A DNA stretch of 6,470 bases from an uncultured beta proteobacterium (lineage in GTDB: Bacteria; Pseudomonadota; Gammaproteobacteria; Burkholderiales; Burkholderiaceae_C), in NCBI GenBank assembly GCA_903927495.1, contig CAIYNH010000133.1:1-6470 (forward strand), written 5' to 3'. The notes beneath the pieces were generated by a model. That model did not search any database and was not told the DNA's origin. It saw nothing but the letters and a program-made list of their open reading frames with translations. The stretch's first letter is position 1. Every line of letters starts with the position of its first letter. Made by a program: the position numbers and the translations under genes. Of this stretch, positions 1 to 5,481 are shown one piece after another.

Positions 1-1078
1 AAATCTTGATGGACGGAAACTTGGATGAAAAATCCTTGTTCTTGGCGGCAATCGACAACGCCACCTTGCGGGCCACGGCCTTGTACAAGTTCGCAACCTC
101 GGAATCCGGGTCTGAAATCACGGTAGGTTTGCCGCTGTCAGCCTGCAATCTGATCTGCATCTTCAGCGGCAAGGCGCCCAGGTAATCCATGCCATATTCA
201 GTTGCCATTTTTTTGCCGCCGTCTGCGCCAAAAATATGTTCTACGTGGCCGCAGTTGCTGCACACGTGAACGGCCATGTTCTCCACAATACCCAAAATCG
301 GCACGCCCACTTTTTCAAACATCTTGATGCCTTTTTTGGCATCCAGCAAAGCAATATCTTGCGGTGTGGTGACTACTACGGCCCCGGTCATGGGCACGCG
401 CTGGCTCAGGGTGAGCTGAATGTCGCCGGTGCCTGGGGGCATGTCAACAATCAAGTAGTCCAGGTCTTTCCAGTTGGTCTGACGCAACAATTGCTCCAGC
501 GCCTGCGTGGCCATGGGGCCACGCCAGATCATGGCCTCGTCCTGAGCGACCAAAAAACCAATCGACATCACCTGCACGCCGTAGTTCTCGAGCGGCTCCA
601 TGGTTTGCCCATCGGCACTATCGGGGCGACCATCGATTCCCATCATCATCGGAATGCTGGGTCCATAAATATCGGCATCCAGCAAACCAACGCTGGCACC
701 TTCAGCGGCCAGCGCCAGCGCCAGATTTACCGCCGTAGTGCTCTTGCCCACGCCGCCTTTGCCGGAGGCCACGGCCACGATGTTTTTCACCTTGGGCAGC
801 AAAGCGACACCGCGCTGAACCGCGTGTGGCACGATTTTCATGCTCACATTGACCGATACATTGGCGACTCCAGCTACGCTTTTGGCCGCCGCAATCAGTT
901 CTTTGCGAAAGCCCGCTATCTGGCTCTTGGCCGGATAGCCCAGTTCGACCTCGAAAGCCACGTCACCGTCGCTTACCATCATGTTTTTGATGGATTTGGA
1001 GGACACAAAATCGCGTCCGGTATTGGGATCGACAACACCCTTGAGTGCGTCCATCAACATTTGCTCTGTCACTGCCAT
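1..1078 (-). CDS. apbC: Mrp/ApbC iron-sulfur cluster carrier P-loop ATPase (3' end outside window)
   Basis: Translating the minus strand from the ATG at 1078-1076 gives 359 residues with no stop before the window edge, so only a few C-terminal residues should be missing (the family is about 360-370 aa). Residues about 5-75 form the N-terminal MIP18/DUF59-like domain. The ParA/MinD-type NTPase domain follows: deviant Walker A SGKGGVGKST at 105-114, DADIYGPS at 134-141 and VDMPPGTGD at 211-219. The CSNC motif (Cys273, Cys276) is the pair that binds a bridging [4Fe-4S] cluster between two monomers in this family. The known role is cytosolic assembly and delivery of Fe-S clusters to apo-proteins, using ATP. 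The start is supported by AGGAGA seven bases upstream. Inference: it may help mature Fe-S enzymes such as the complex encoded at 4715-6470, but nothing here links them specifically. Identification is secure. Confidence 0.96.
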   Translation of the reverse strand, partial: MAVTEQMLMDALKGVVDPNTGRDFVSSKSIKNMMVSDGDVAFEVELGYPAKSQIAGFRKELIAAAKSVAGVANVSVNVSMKIVPHAVQRGVALLPKVKNIVAVASGKGGVGKSTTAVNLALALAAEGASVGLLDADIYGPSIPMMMGIDGRPDSADGQTMEPLENYGVQVMSIGFLVAQDEAMIWRGPMATQALEQLLRQTNWKDLDYLIVDMPPGTGDIQLTLSQRVPMTGAVVVTTPQDIALLDAKKGIKMFEKVGVPILGIVENMAVHVCSNCGHVEHIFGADGGKKMATEYGMDYLGALPLKMQIRLQADSGKPTVISDPDSEVANLYKAVARKVALSIAAKNKDFSSKFPSIKI

Positions 1079-1085
1079 TGGGTTT

Positions 1086-1091
1086 TCTCCT
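1086..1091 (-). promoter_or_regulatory. Ribosome binding site of apbC
   Basis: Read on the minus strand, AGGAGA stands seven bases before the ATG at 1078. It is a near-consensus Shine-Dalgarno sequence and fixes the apbC start. Confidence 0.8.
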
Positions 1092-1118
1092 GAAGGGGCA
1101 TAGTCTAGCCAAGAGCCA

Positions 1119-1146
1119 TTGGACCCAGAGCATGTAGGTGCATGAT
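1119..1146 (+). promoter_or_regulatory. Weak sigma70-like promoter candidate for the patatin-like gene
   Basis: TTGGAC (1119-1124) and CATGAT (1141-1146) are separated by 16 bases and point toward the gene at 1188. The matches to -35 and -10 consensus are only 3/6 and 4/6. The candidate rests mainly on its place in the 109-bp divergent region and on its -10 overlapping the dyad at 1137-1154. I saw no convincing promoter for apbC in the same region. Confidence 0.25.
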
Positions 1147-1154
1147 TTTGCACC
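1137..1154. promoter_or_regulatory. Perfect dyad GGTGCA-N6-TGCACC in the divergent intergenic region
   Basis: Two perfect 6-bp inverted half-sites, GGTGCA (1137-1142) and TGCACC (1149-1154), flank the spacer TGATTT. There is no T-run after it, so it does not look like a terminator, and it sits upstream of both divergent genes. It could be an operator for a dimeric regulator or a small hairpin in either leader. No known regulator site was recognised. Confidence 0.35.
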
Positions 1155-1187
1155 CATCAGGGTTTTCCTGAGTAGTGTGCGCCTGTA

Positions 1188-2525
1188 GTGACGACTGGCC
1201 TTGTCGATAATGGCCTGATGCCCGATGCCCTTGCGACCCCACCCAGCGTCACCAATAGCGCCTTACCAGCCACAGCCCTGATACTGACCGGCGGTGGAGC
1301 GCGGGCAGCCTATCAGATAGGCGTGCTGGAGACCATCGCCGACCTTCGCAAAGAAGTGGGTGCGATGGATCAGGGCAATCCCTTTCCCATTATTGGCGGC
1401 ACCTCAGCTGGTGCACTCAATGCGGCGGCTTTGGCCTGCGGCTGCGATGATTTTGATGCTACCGTGCGCATGTTGGCCAATGTCTGGCGCAATTTCCACG
1501 CAAATCAGGTGTACCGCGCGGATCACATCAGCATGCTGCGCTCCGGAGCGACCTGGCTGACGCTGTTGTCGCTGGGTTGGTTGTTGGCCAAATGGCGGCG
1601 CATCAGGCCGCGCTCGTTGTTAGACAACCGCCCGCTCGGCGAACTCCTGAAACAACTGGTCCCGCTGGAGCGACTCCCAGAGTTGATTCGCCAAGGACAC
1701 TTGCAGGCATTGGCGGTCACAGCCTCGAGCTACAGCTCCGGCGAGCACATCACTTTTTTTGAAGGCGACAAGCGCCTGATGCCTTGGGTGCGCTCACAGC
1801 GGCGATCAGTGCGGGACAAAATCACCCACGCCCACTTGCTCGCTTCCAGCGCCATTCCATTTGTGTTCCCGGCCACCGGCCTGCACATCGACGGCGAGCT
1901 TGCATTTTTTGGCGACGGTTCCATGCGCCAGTCTGCACCGATTGCACCCGCCATTCATTTGGGCGCCGAGCGGGTATTGGTCGTTGGTGCGGGGCGCATT
2001 CATGAGCCCAAAAACAACAGCTTGCCCAACAATAATGGTCACTACCCAACCCTGGCGCAAATCGCCGGTCACGCTCTGTCCAACATTTTTCTGGACGCGC
2101 TATCGGTGGATGTGGAGCGCATCAGGCGCATCAACCAGACCCTGCGTCTGGTGCCGCAAGAATTGCGCAGTGCCAGCAATTTGCGTCCAATAGACCTGCT
2201 CCTGATTTCGCCGTCGCAACGGCTCGACACCATAGCCGCCCGCCATATCGACGAACTTCCTCCAGCCGTACGTAATGTGCTTGGTGGCGTGGGGGTTTCA
2301 TCGCATGCCGAGGACGAAAAAGGGGCAGCACTGGCTAGCTACTTGCTGTTTGAACAAGGCTACACACGGGAGCTGATGGCTCTCGGTCAAGCAGATGCGA
2401 TGCGTCAGCGCGATGAAATTTGCAAATTTTTCGGCTGGACTGATCCCAAACCTCAAACAAAGATCGTTGTTGCCACGGTCACCCCGGGTCTGGATCGACG
2501 CCGCGACCCGCTGCGCTTGCGCTGA
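1188..2525 (+). CDS. Patatin-like phospholipase family protein
   Basis: This 445-aa protein has the full signature of the patatin/RssA-like serine lipase fold. The oxyanion-hole loop GGGARA is at residues 35-40, the nucleophile elbow GTSAG at 71-75 (Ser73), and the catalytic Asp lies in FGDGS (Asp243), making a Ser-Asp dyad. The family hydrolyses acyl esters of phospholipids or lysophospholipids; the actual substrate cannot be read from sequence. There is no obvious N-terminal signal peptide. A hydrophobic stretch at about 122-136 (WLTLLSLGWLLAKW) could touch the membrane, so a cytoplasmic or inner-membrane-associated enzyme is likely. An in-frame stop at 1173-1175 limits the start. GTG at 1188 is the longest choice, and ATG at 1218 (residue 11) is a plausible alternative, since neither has a strong Shine-Dalgarno. 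The gene stands alone, divergent from apbC and 61 bp before metG. Confidence 0.9.
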   Translation: MTTGLVDNGLMPDALATPPSVTNSALPATALILTGGGARAAYQIGVLETIADLRKEVGAMDQGNPFPIIGGTSAGALNAAALACGCDDFDATVRMLANVWRNFHANQVYRADHISMLRSGATWLTLLSLGWLLAKWRRIRPRSLLDNRPLGELLKQLVPLERLPELIRQGHLQALAVTASSYSSGEHITFFEGDKRLMPWVRSQRRSVRDKITHAHLLASSAIPFVFPATGLHIDGELAFFGDGSMRQSAPIAPAIHLGAERVLVVGAGRIHEPKNNSLPNNNGHYPTLAQIAGHALSNIFLDALSVDVERIRRINQTLRLVPQELRSASNLRPIDLLLISPSQRLDTIAARHIDELPPAVRNVLGGVGVSSHAEDEKGAALASYLLFEQGYTRELMALGQADAMRQRDEICKFFGWTDPKPQTKIVVATVTPGLDRRRDPLRLR

Positions 2526-2543
2526 ACTTCAGCCGTTCGCTGT

Positions 2544-2563
2544 GGGGTGACTAAAATCGCCCC
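2544..2563 (+). promoter_or_regulatory. Promoter-like -10 inside a small hairpin upstream of metG
   Basis: TAAAAT at 2552-2557 matches the -10 consensus at 5 of 6 positions and lies about 30 bp before the metG start. The best -35 candidate, TTCAGC at 2528-2533, is poor. The same bases form an imperfect palindrome: GGGGTGA (2544-2550) pairs with TCGCCCC (2557-2563) through one G-T pair around a 6-base loop. There is no following T-run, so it is not a clear terminator for the upstream gene. Promoter for metG is the preferred reading, at modest confidence. Confidence 0.4.
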
Positions 2564-2586
2564 CTTGTCCTGAAAGCACCATCCCC

Positions 2587-4674
2587 ATGCCCCGTCAACT
2601 CTTTGTCACCACCGCCCTGCCCTACGCCAATGGGAATTTCCATGTTGGCCATATCATGGAATACATCCAGGCGGACATCTGGGTGCGATATCAACGCATG
2701 ATGGACCATGCCGTTGATTTTGTCTGCGCCGATGACACCCATGGCGCGCCGATCATGATTGCCGCTGAAAAAGCCGGGATCACGCCGCAACAGTTTGTCG
2801 CAAACATCGCGGCTGGCCGCAAACCTTATCTGGACGGTTTTCACATCAGTTTTGACAACTGGCACAGCACCGACGGCCCTGAAAACCATGAATTGGCGCG
2901 CCAGATTTACCGTGATCTGCGTGACAACCCGGACGGTTCGCTAATTGATGTGCGCACCATCGAACAGTTTTTCGACCCCAAAAAAAACATGTTTCTGCCC
3001 GATCGGTTCATCAAAGGCGAATGCCCCAAATGCAATGCCAAAGACCAATATGGCGACAACTGCGAAAACTGCGGCGCGGTGTATGCACCCACCGATCTGA
3101 TCAATGCTTACTCGGCCTTGTCGGGGGCCAAACCCGAACTGAAAAGCTCGGAGCACTTTTTCTTCAAGCTCTCAGACCCGCGCTGTGTGGCATTTTTGGA
3201 AGCCTGGACGCAGGACGGCAAGCTGCAACCCGAGGTCGCCAACAAGATCAAGGAATGGTTTACGCTGCGGACCAACCCAGACGGCAGCACCAGCGAAGGT
3301 CTGGGCGACTGGGATATCAGTCGTGATGCACCCTATTTCGGCATAGAAATTCCTGATGCCCCCGGAAAATATTTTTACGTCTGGCTGGACGCTCCTATTG
3401 GTTATCTGGCCTCGCTGAAAAACCTGCTCGAAAAACGCGGGCAGGACTACGACGCCTACATGGCCAACCCGGCGCTGGAGCAGTACCACTTCATTGGCAA
3501 AGACATCGTCACTTTTCACACGCTGTTTTGGCCCGCCACGCTGCACTTCAGCGGCCGCAAAACGCCCAACAACGTGTTTGTGCATGGTTTTTTGACCGTC
3601 AACAATGGCGAAAAAATGAGCAAAAGCCGTGGCACGGGACTCGATCCACTCAAGTATTTGCGCCTGGGCATGAACCCCGAATGGCTTCGCTACTACCTGG
3701 CCGCAAAACTCTCGGCCCGCAACGAAGACATTGATTTCAATGCGGACGACTTCATGGCCCGCGTGAACAGTGATTTGATTGGTAAATACGTCAACATCGC
3801 TTCGCGCGCCGCTGGTTTTATTGCCAAGCGCTTTGACGGCAAATTGGGTCATGTGTCGGAAGATGGTGCCGCGCTCTTGCTGCAACTGCGCAATGAGCGC
3901 GTCAACATTGAACAACTATATGAGACTCGCGAGTATGCCAAGGCGATGAAAGAAACCATGTTGCTGGCAGACCGGGTGAACGCTTACGTGGATGCCAACA
4001 AACCGTGGGATCTGGCTAAAAAGCCTGAGCAGGAAACACGTTTGCAAGATGTATGCACGGTCTGCATCAAGGCATTTCGCATCCTGACCTGTTACCTTAA
4101 ACCGGTATTACCTACGTTGGCCGAGCAGGTCGAACACTTTTTGAAGATTGGGCCCATGAGCTTTGCCAACCTGCAAGAACCCTTGGCAGCGGGCCACGTC
4201 ATTGGCACTTACCAGCACCTGATGCAGCGCGTGGATGCCCACCAACTTGATGCATTGTTTGAGCCTCCAGAGCCCGTGAAACAAGCACAAGACGCTATTA
4301 AAACAGAAGCACCAGGCGGAGAGGATATGGCCCCCACCATCGGCATCGACGACTTCGCGAAGGTCGATCTGCGGATTGCCAAAATTATCAATTGTGAAGC
4401 GGTAGAGGGCTCGACCAAGCTCTTGCGCCTGACCCTGGACGCGGGCGAAGGACGGCTACGCAACGTCTTCTCCGGTATTGCCAGCAGCTACCAGCCGGCT
4501 CAGCTGGTGGGTAAATTGACCGTAATGGTCGCCAATCTGGAACCGCGCAAGATGAAGTTTGGGATTTCTGAGGGCATGGTGCTGGCCGCTAGCCATGCTG
4601 ACGGCAAAACCGATTCCGGCATCTATGTGCTGGAGCCTGTGGCTGGTGCCCTGCCAGGCATGCGGGTGCATTGA
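2587..4674 (+). CDS. metG: Methionyl-tRNA synthetase (methionine-tRNA ligase)
   Basis: This complete 695-aa class I aminoacyl-tRNA synthetase charges tRNA-Met with methionine using ATP in the cytoplasm. The HIGH signature appears as HVGH at residues 19-22 and the KMSKS loop is exact at 343-347. The connective-peptide domain carries one zinc knuckle, with Cys146, Cys149, Cys159 and Cys162. The anticodon-binding helical domain covers about 390-550. A linker rich in Pro, Lys and Ala leads to a C-terminal Trbp111/EMAPII-like tRNA-binding OB domain at about 586-695 ([30 protein letters not shown]). This is the homodimeric E. coli-type architecture; E. coli MetG is 677 aa. The ATG is chosen because [16 protein letters not shown] is the normal family N-terminus; its Shine-Dalgarno is weak. 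The gene converges on the minus-strand operon, with 40 bp between the stop codons. Nothing in it looks broken. Confidence 0.98.
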   Translation: MPRQLFVTTALPYANGNFHVGHIMEYIQADIWVRYQRMMDHAVDFVCADDTHGAPIMIAAEKAGITPQQFVANIAAGRKPYLDGFHISFDNWHSTDGPENHELARQIYRDLRDNPDGSLIDVRTIEQFFDPKKNMFLPDRFIKGECPKCNAKDQYGDNCENCGAVYAPTDLINAYSALSGAKPELKSSEHFFFKLSDPRCVAFLEAWTQDGKLQPEVANKIKEWFTLRTNPDGSTSEGLGDWDISRDAPYFGIEIPDAPGKYFYVWLDAPIGYLASLKNLLEKRGQDYDAYMANPALEQYHFIGKDIVTFHTLFWPATLHFSGRKTPNNVFVHGFLTVNNGEKMSKSRGTGLDPLKYLRLGMNPEWLRYYLAAKLSARNEDIDFNADDFMARVNSDLIGKYVNIASRAAGFIAKRFDGKLGHVSEDGAALLLQLRNERVNIEQLYETREYAKAMKETMLLADRVNAYVDANKPWDLAKKPEQETRLQDVCTVCIKAFRILTCYLKPVLPTLAEQVEHFLKIGPMSFANLQEPLAAGHVIGTYQHLMQRVDAHQLDALFEPPEPVKQAQDAIKTEAPGGEDMAPTIGIDDFAKVDLRIAKIINCEAVEGSTKLLRLTLDAGEGRLRNVFSGIASSYQPAQLVGKLTVMVANLEPRKMKFGISEGMVLAASHADGKTDSGIYVLEPVAGALPGMRVH

Positions 4675-4676
4675 TG

Positions 4677-4703
4677 CCAGGTGCTGTGACTGGCAGCGCC
4701 TGG
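4677..4703. terminator. Weak hairpin between convergent metG and the hydrogenase-related operon
   Basis: CCAGGTGC (4677-4684) pairs with GCGCCTGG (4696-4703) over 8 bp with one G-U pair and an 11-base loop. An alternative stem is TGCCAG (4675-4680) with CTGGCA (4690-4695). Neither side has a proper T-run, so intrinsic termination is uncertain. Its position in the 40-bp convergent gap is the main support. Confidence 0.35.
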
Positions 4704-4714
4704 ATCAGTTCAAC

Positions 4715-5242
4715 TCAATTTTCAGTTTTGATGCGTCGGCGCACTACCTTCAGGATGCCGCGCAAAATCTCCAGCGGTGGCGGTGGACAGCCCGGCACTA
4801 CCTCATCGACCGGGATGACGTTGGCGACTCGGCCACAACTGGCGTAACTCTCGCCAAAAATGCCTCCGTCGCAACCACAATCGCCGACTGCCAGCACCAG
4901 CTTGGGTGCAGGTGTTGCGTCATAGGTGCGCCGCAAGGCGGTTTCCATATTGCGTGAAACCGGACCCGTGACCAGCAGCAGGTCAGCATGGCGCGGACTG
5001 GCAACAAAACGGATGCCGAGCCCTTCAATGTTGTAGTAAGGGTTGCCCAGCGCGTTGATTTCAAGTTCACAGCCGTTGCACGAGCCAGCATCGACCTGGC
5101 GAATAGTCAGTGCTTGCCCGAGAATGTCGAGCAACTCTTTCTGGATGTGCGAAGCCTCAAGGTGGGCAAGCTCACCGATGTCGGGCGGCGGTTCGCTGCG
5201 CATACCATTCTTGCCAATCTGTACGAGAACTTTCCAGATCAT
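4715..5242 (-). CDS. HyfI/HycG/NuoB-like small subunit of an energy-converting hydrogenase-related complex
   Basis: This 175-aa protein belongs to the NuoB / group 4 hydrogenase small-subunit family, which holds the proximal [4Fe-4S] (N2-type) cluster next to the large subunit on the cytoplasmic face of the membrane complex. Cluster ligands are GSCNGCE (Cys55, Cys58), Cys122 in VGDCGCDGG and Cys152 in PGCPPPP. The CxGC spacing is hydrogenase-like, unlike the adjacent Cys-Cys of NuoB. SPRHADLLLVTGPV at 82-95 is also typical. Cys124 and Cys136 are extra cysteines. I start at ATG 5242-5240 (MIWKVLV) because GAGGA lies seven bases upstream and the family homology begins there. The frame stays open to an ATG at 5368, but those 42 codons lie in the inserted repeat. 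The gene follows the large-subunit gene in the Hyf order, now 235 bp apart because of the insertion at 5243-5476. Translation signals therefore come from the element. Confidence 0.88.
   Translation of the reverse strand: MIWKVLVQIGKNGMRSEPPPDIGELAHLEASHIQKELLDILGQALTIRQVDAGSCNGCELEINALGNPYYNIEGLGIRFVASPRHADLLLVTGPVSRNMETALRRTYDATPAPKLVLAVGDCGCDGGIFGESYASCGRVANVIPVDEVVPGCPPPPLEILRGILKVVRRRIKTEN
5238..5242. repeat. Target-site duplication ATCAT, copy next to the small-subunit gene
   Basis: ATCAT here and at 5477-5481 directly abut the two ends of the terminal inverted repeats. On the minus strand this copy reads ATGAT and contains the ATG start codon of the small-subunit gene. A 5-bp duplication is what IS1380-family transposition is known to produce. 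Confidence 0.75.
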
Positions 5243-5260
5243 CCTAGATTCCTCAGTTGA
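5243..5260 (+). repeat. Terminal inverted repeat, end next to the small-subunit gene
   Basis: CCTAGATTCCTCAGTTGA matches the reverse complement of 5459-5476 at 17 of 18 positions. The only difference is T at 5253. On the minus strand that base gives GAGGA, the Shine-Dalgarno sequence used by the small-subunit gene. Confidence 0.85.
5250..5254 (-). promoter_or_regulatory. Ribosome binding site supplied by the mobile element
   Basis: GAGGA on the minus strand stands seven bases before the ATG at 5242 and lies wholly within the terminal inverted repeat. It decides the start of the small-subunit gene and shows that the insertion brought new translation signals. The opposite repeat has GGGGA at the same place. 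Confidence 0.7.
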
Positions 5261-5263
5261 ACA

Positions 5264-5375
5264 CGCCCGAGTGGGCCGCTGGTAGCGCGTCTGGGAAGGC
5301 GCGACGACGCAGCGGGCTCCTGCCCGCAAGGCGAAGCAACGACCACAGACGCGTTGCCAGTGGCCCACTCGGGCG
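5264..5375. repeat. 112-bp nested palindrome (long hairpin) in the core of the element
   Basis: Outer arms 5264-5293 and 5346-5375 pair at 27 of 30 positions, and the three others are G-T pairs on the plus strand. An inner stem, GCGGGC (5312-5317) with GCCCGC (5322-5327), closes a TCCT loop on the same symmetry axis (5319.5). The 18-base segments between the stems do not pair. Instead both contain AAGGCG in direct orientation (5296-5301 and 5328-5333). It may be an interspersed extragenic palindrome of this lineage. In the operon mRNA (minus strand) it would still fold, but with three C-A mismatches. Confidence 0.8.
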
Positions 5376-5441
5376 CGTAGCGCTATGACCTAATGGTTGA
5401 ACTTTTAAAAAGCCGAAAAAGTCAATTCTCATGAGCACTTA

Positions 5442-5465
5442 CAGTTGAAAACAAGCCGTCAACTG
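5442..5465. repeat. Subterminal inverted pair of CAGTTGA
   Basis: CAGTTGA (5442-5448) faces TCAACTG (5459-5465, part of the terminal repeat) across 10 bases. CAGTTGA also ends the other terminal repeat (5254-5260), and GTTGAAC recurs at 5256-5262 and 5396-5402. These could be transposase-binding subrepeats near the element ends or chance similarity. Confidence 0.4.
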
Positions 5466-5476
5466 GGGAATCTAGG
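5459..5476 (-). repeat. Terminal inverted repeat, end next to the large-subunit gene
   Basis: On the minus strand this reads CCTAGATTCCCCAGTTGA and starts immediately after the ATGAT copy that holds the TGA stop of the large-subunit gene. It pairs with 5243-5260 at 17 of 18 positions. Confidence 0.85.
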
Positions 5477-5481
5477 ATCAT
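5477..5481. repeat. Target-site duplication ATCAT, copy next to the large-subunit gene
   Basis: On the minus strand this copy reads ATGAT. It contains the TGA stop (5480-5478) of the large subunit and also the remnant of the original ATG (5481-5479) of the downstream gene. Confidence 0.75.

Larger units (their letters stand above)
5243..5476. mobile_element. 234-bp MITE-like insertion with IS1380/ISEcp1-type ends
   Basis: The element has 18-bp terminal inverted repeats (17/18 identical), is flanked by the 5-bp direct repeat ATCAT, and has no coding capacity for a transposase. The ends begin CCTAGATTC, which I recall as the start of the ISEcp1 inverted repeats (CCTAGATTCTACGT). IS1380-family elements make 4-5 bp duplications, so trans-mobilisation by such a transposase is the likely origin (inference from recall). 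Inside are a 112-bp nested palindrome (5264-5375), an A/T-rich stretch (5401-5425) and repeated GTTGA motifs near the ends. It lies exactly at the junction of two co-directional subunit genes. Deleting it with one ATCAT copy restores a 4-bp ATGA stop/start overlap, which is strong internal evidence for a true insertion. It has the size expected of a MITE rather than a degraded full IS. Confidence 0.82.

Noticed and set aside
236..1093. 285-codon plus-strand open frame
   Set aside because: It is antisense to apbC, whose conserved motifs are on the minus strand, and its His-rich translation has no recognisable domain.
3172..3915. 247-codon minus-strand open frame
   Set aside because: It lies wholly inside metG in antisense, and metG motifs account for this DNA.
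4559..4957. 132-codon plus-strand open frame across the convergent gap
   Set aside because: It overlaps the metG end in another frame and the small-subunit gene in antisense; no start signal or domain.
5243..5368. N-terminal extension of the small-subunit gene to an ATG at 5368 (217 aa)
   Set aside because: The extra 42 codons lie entirely in the inserted element and palindrome, resemble no family sequence, and the internal ATG at 5242 has a good Shine-Dalgarno and the expected N-terminus.
5264..5375. Integron attC site or CRISPR repeat
   Set aside because: The palindrome lacks the GTTRRRY/RYYYAAC core sites of attC, and there is only one copy with no spacers.
5395..5425. Internal promoter for the small-subunit gene in the A/T-rich part of the element
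   Set aside because: A TTGACT box is present on the minus strand (5425-5420), but no acceptable -10 hexamer occurs at 16-18 bases.
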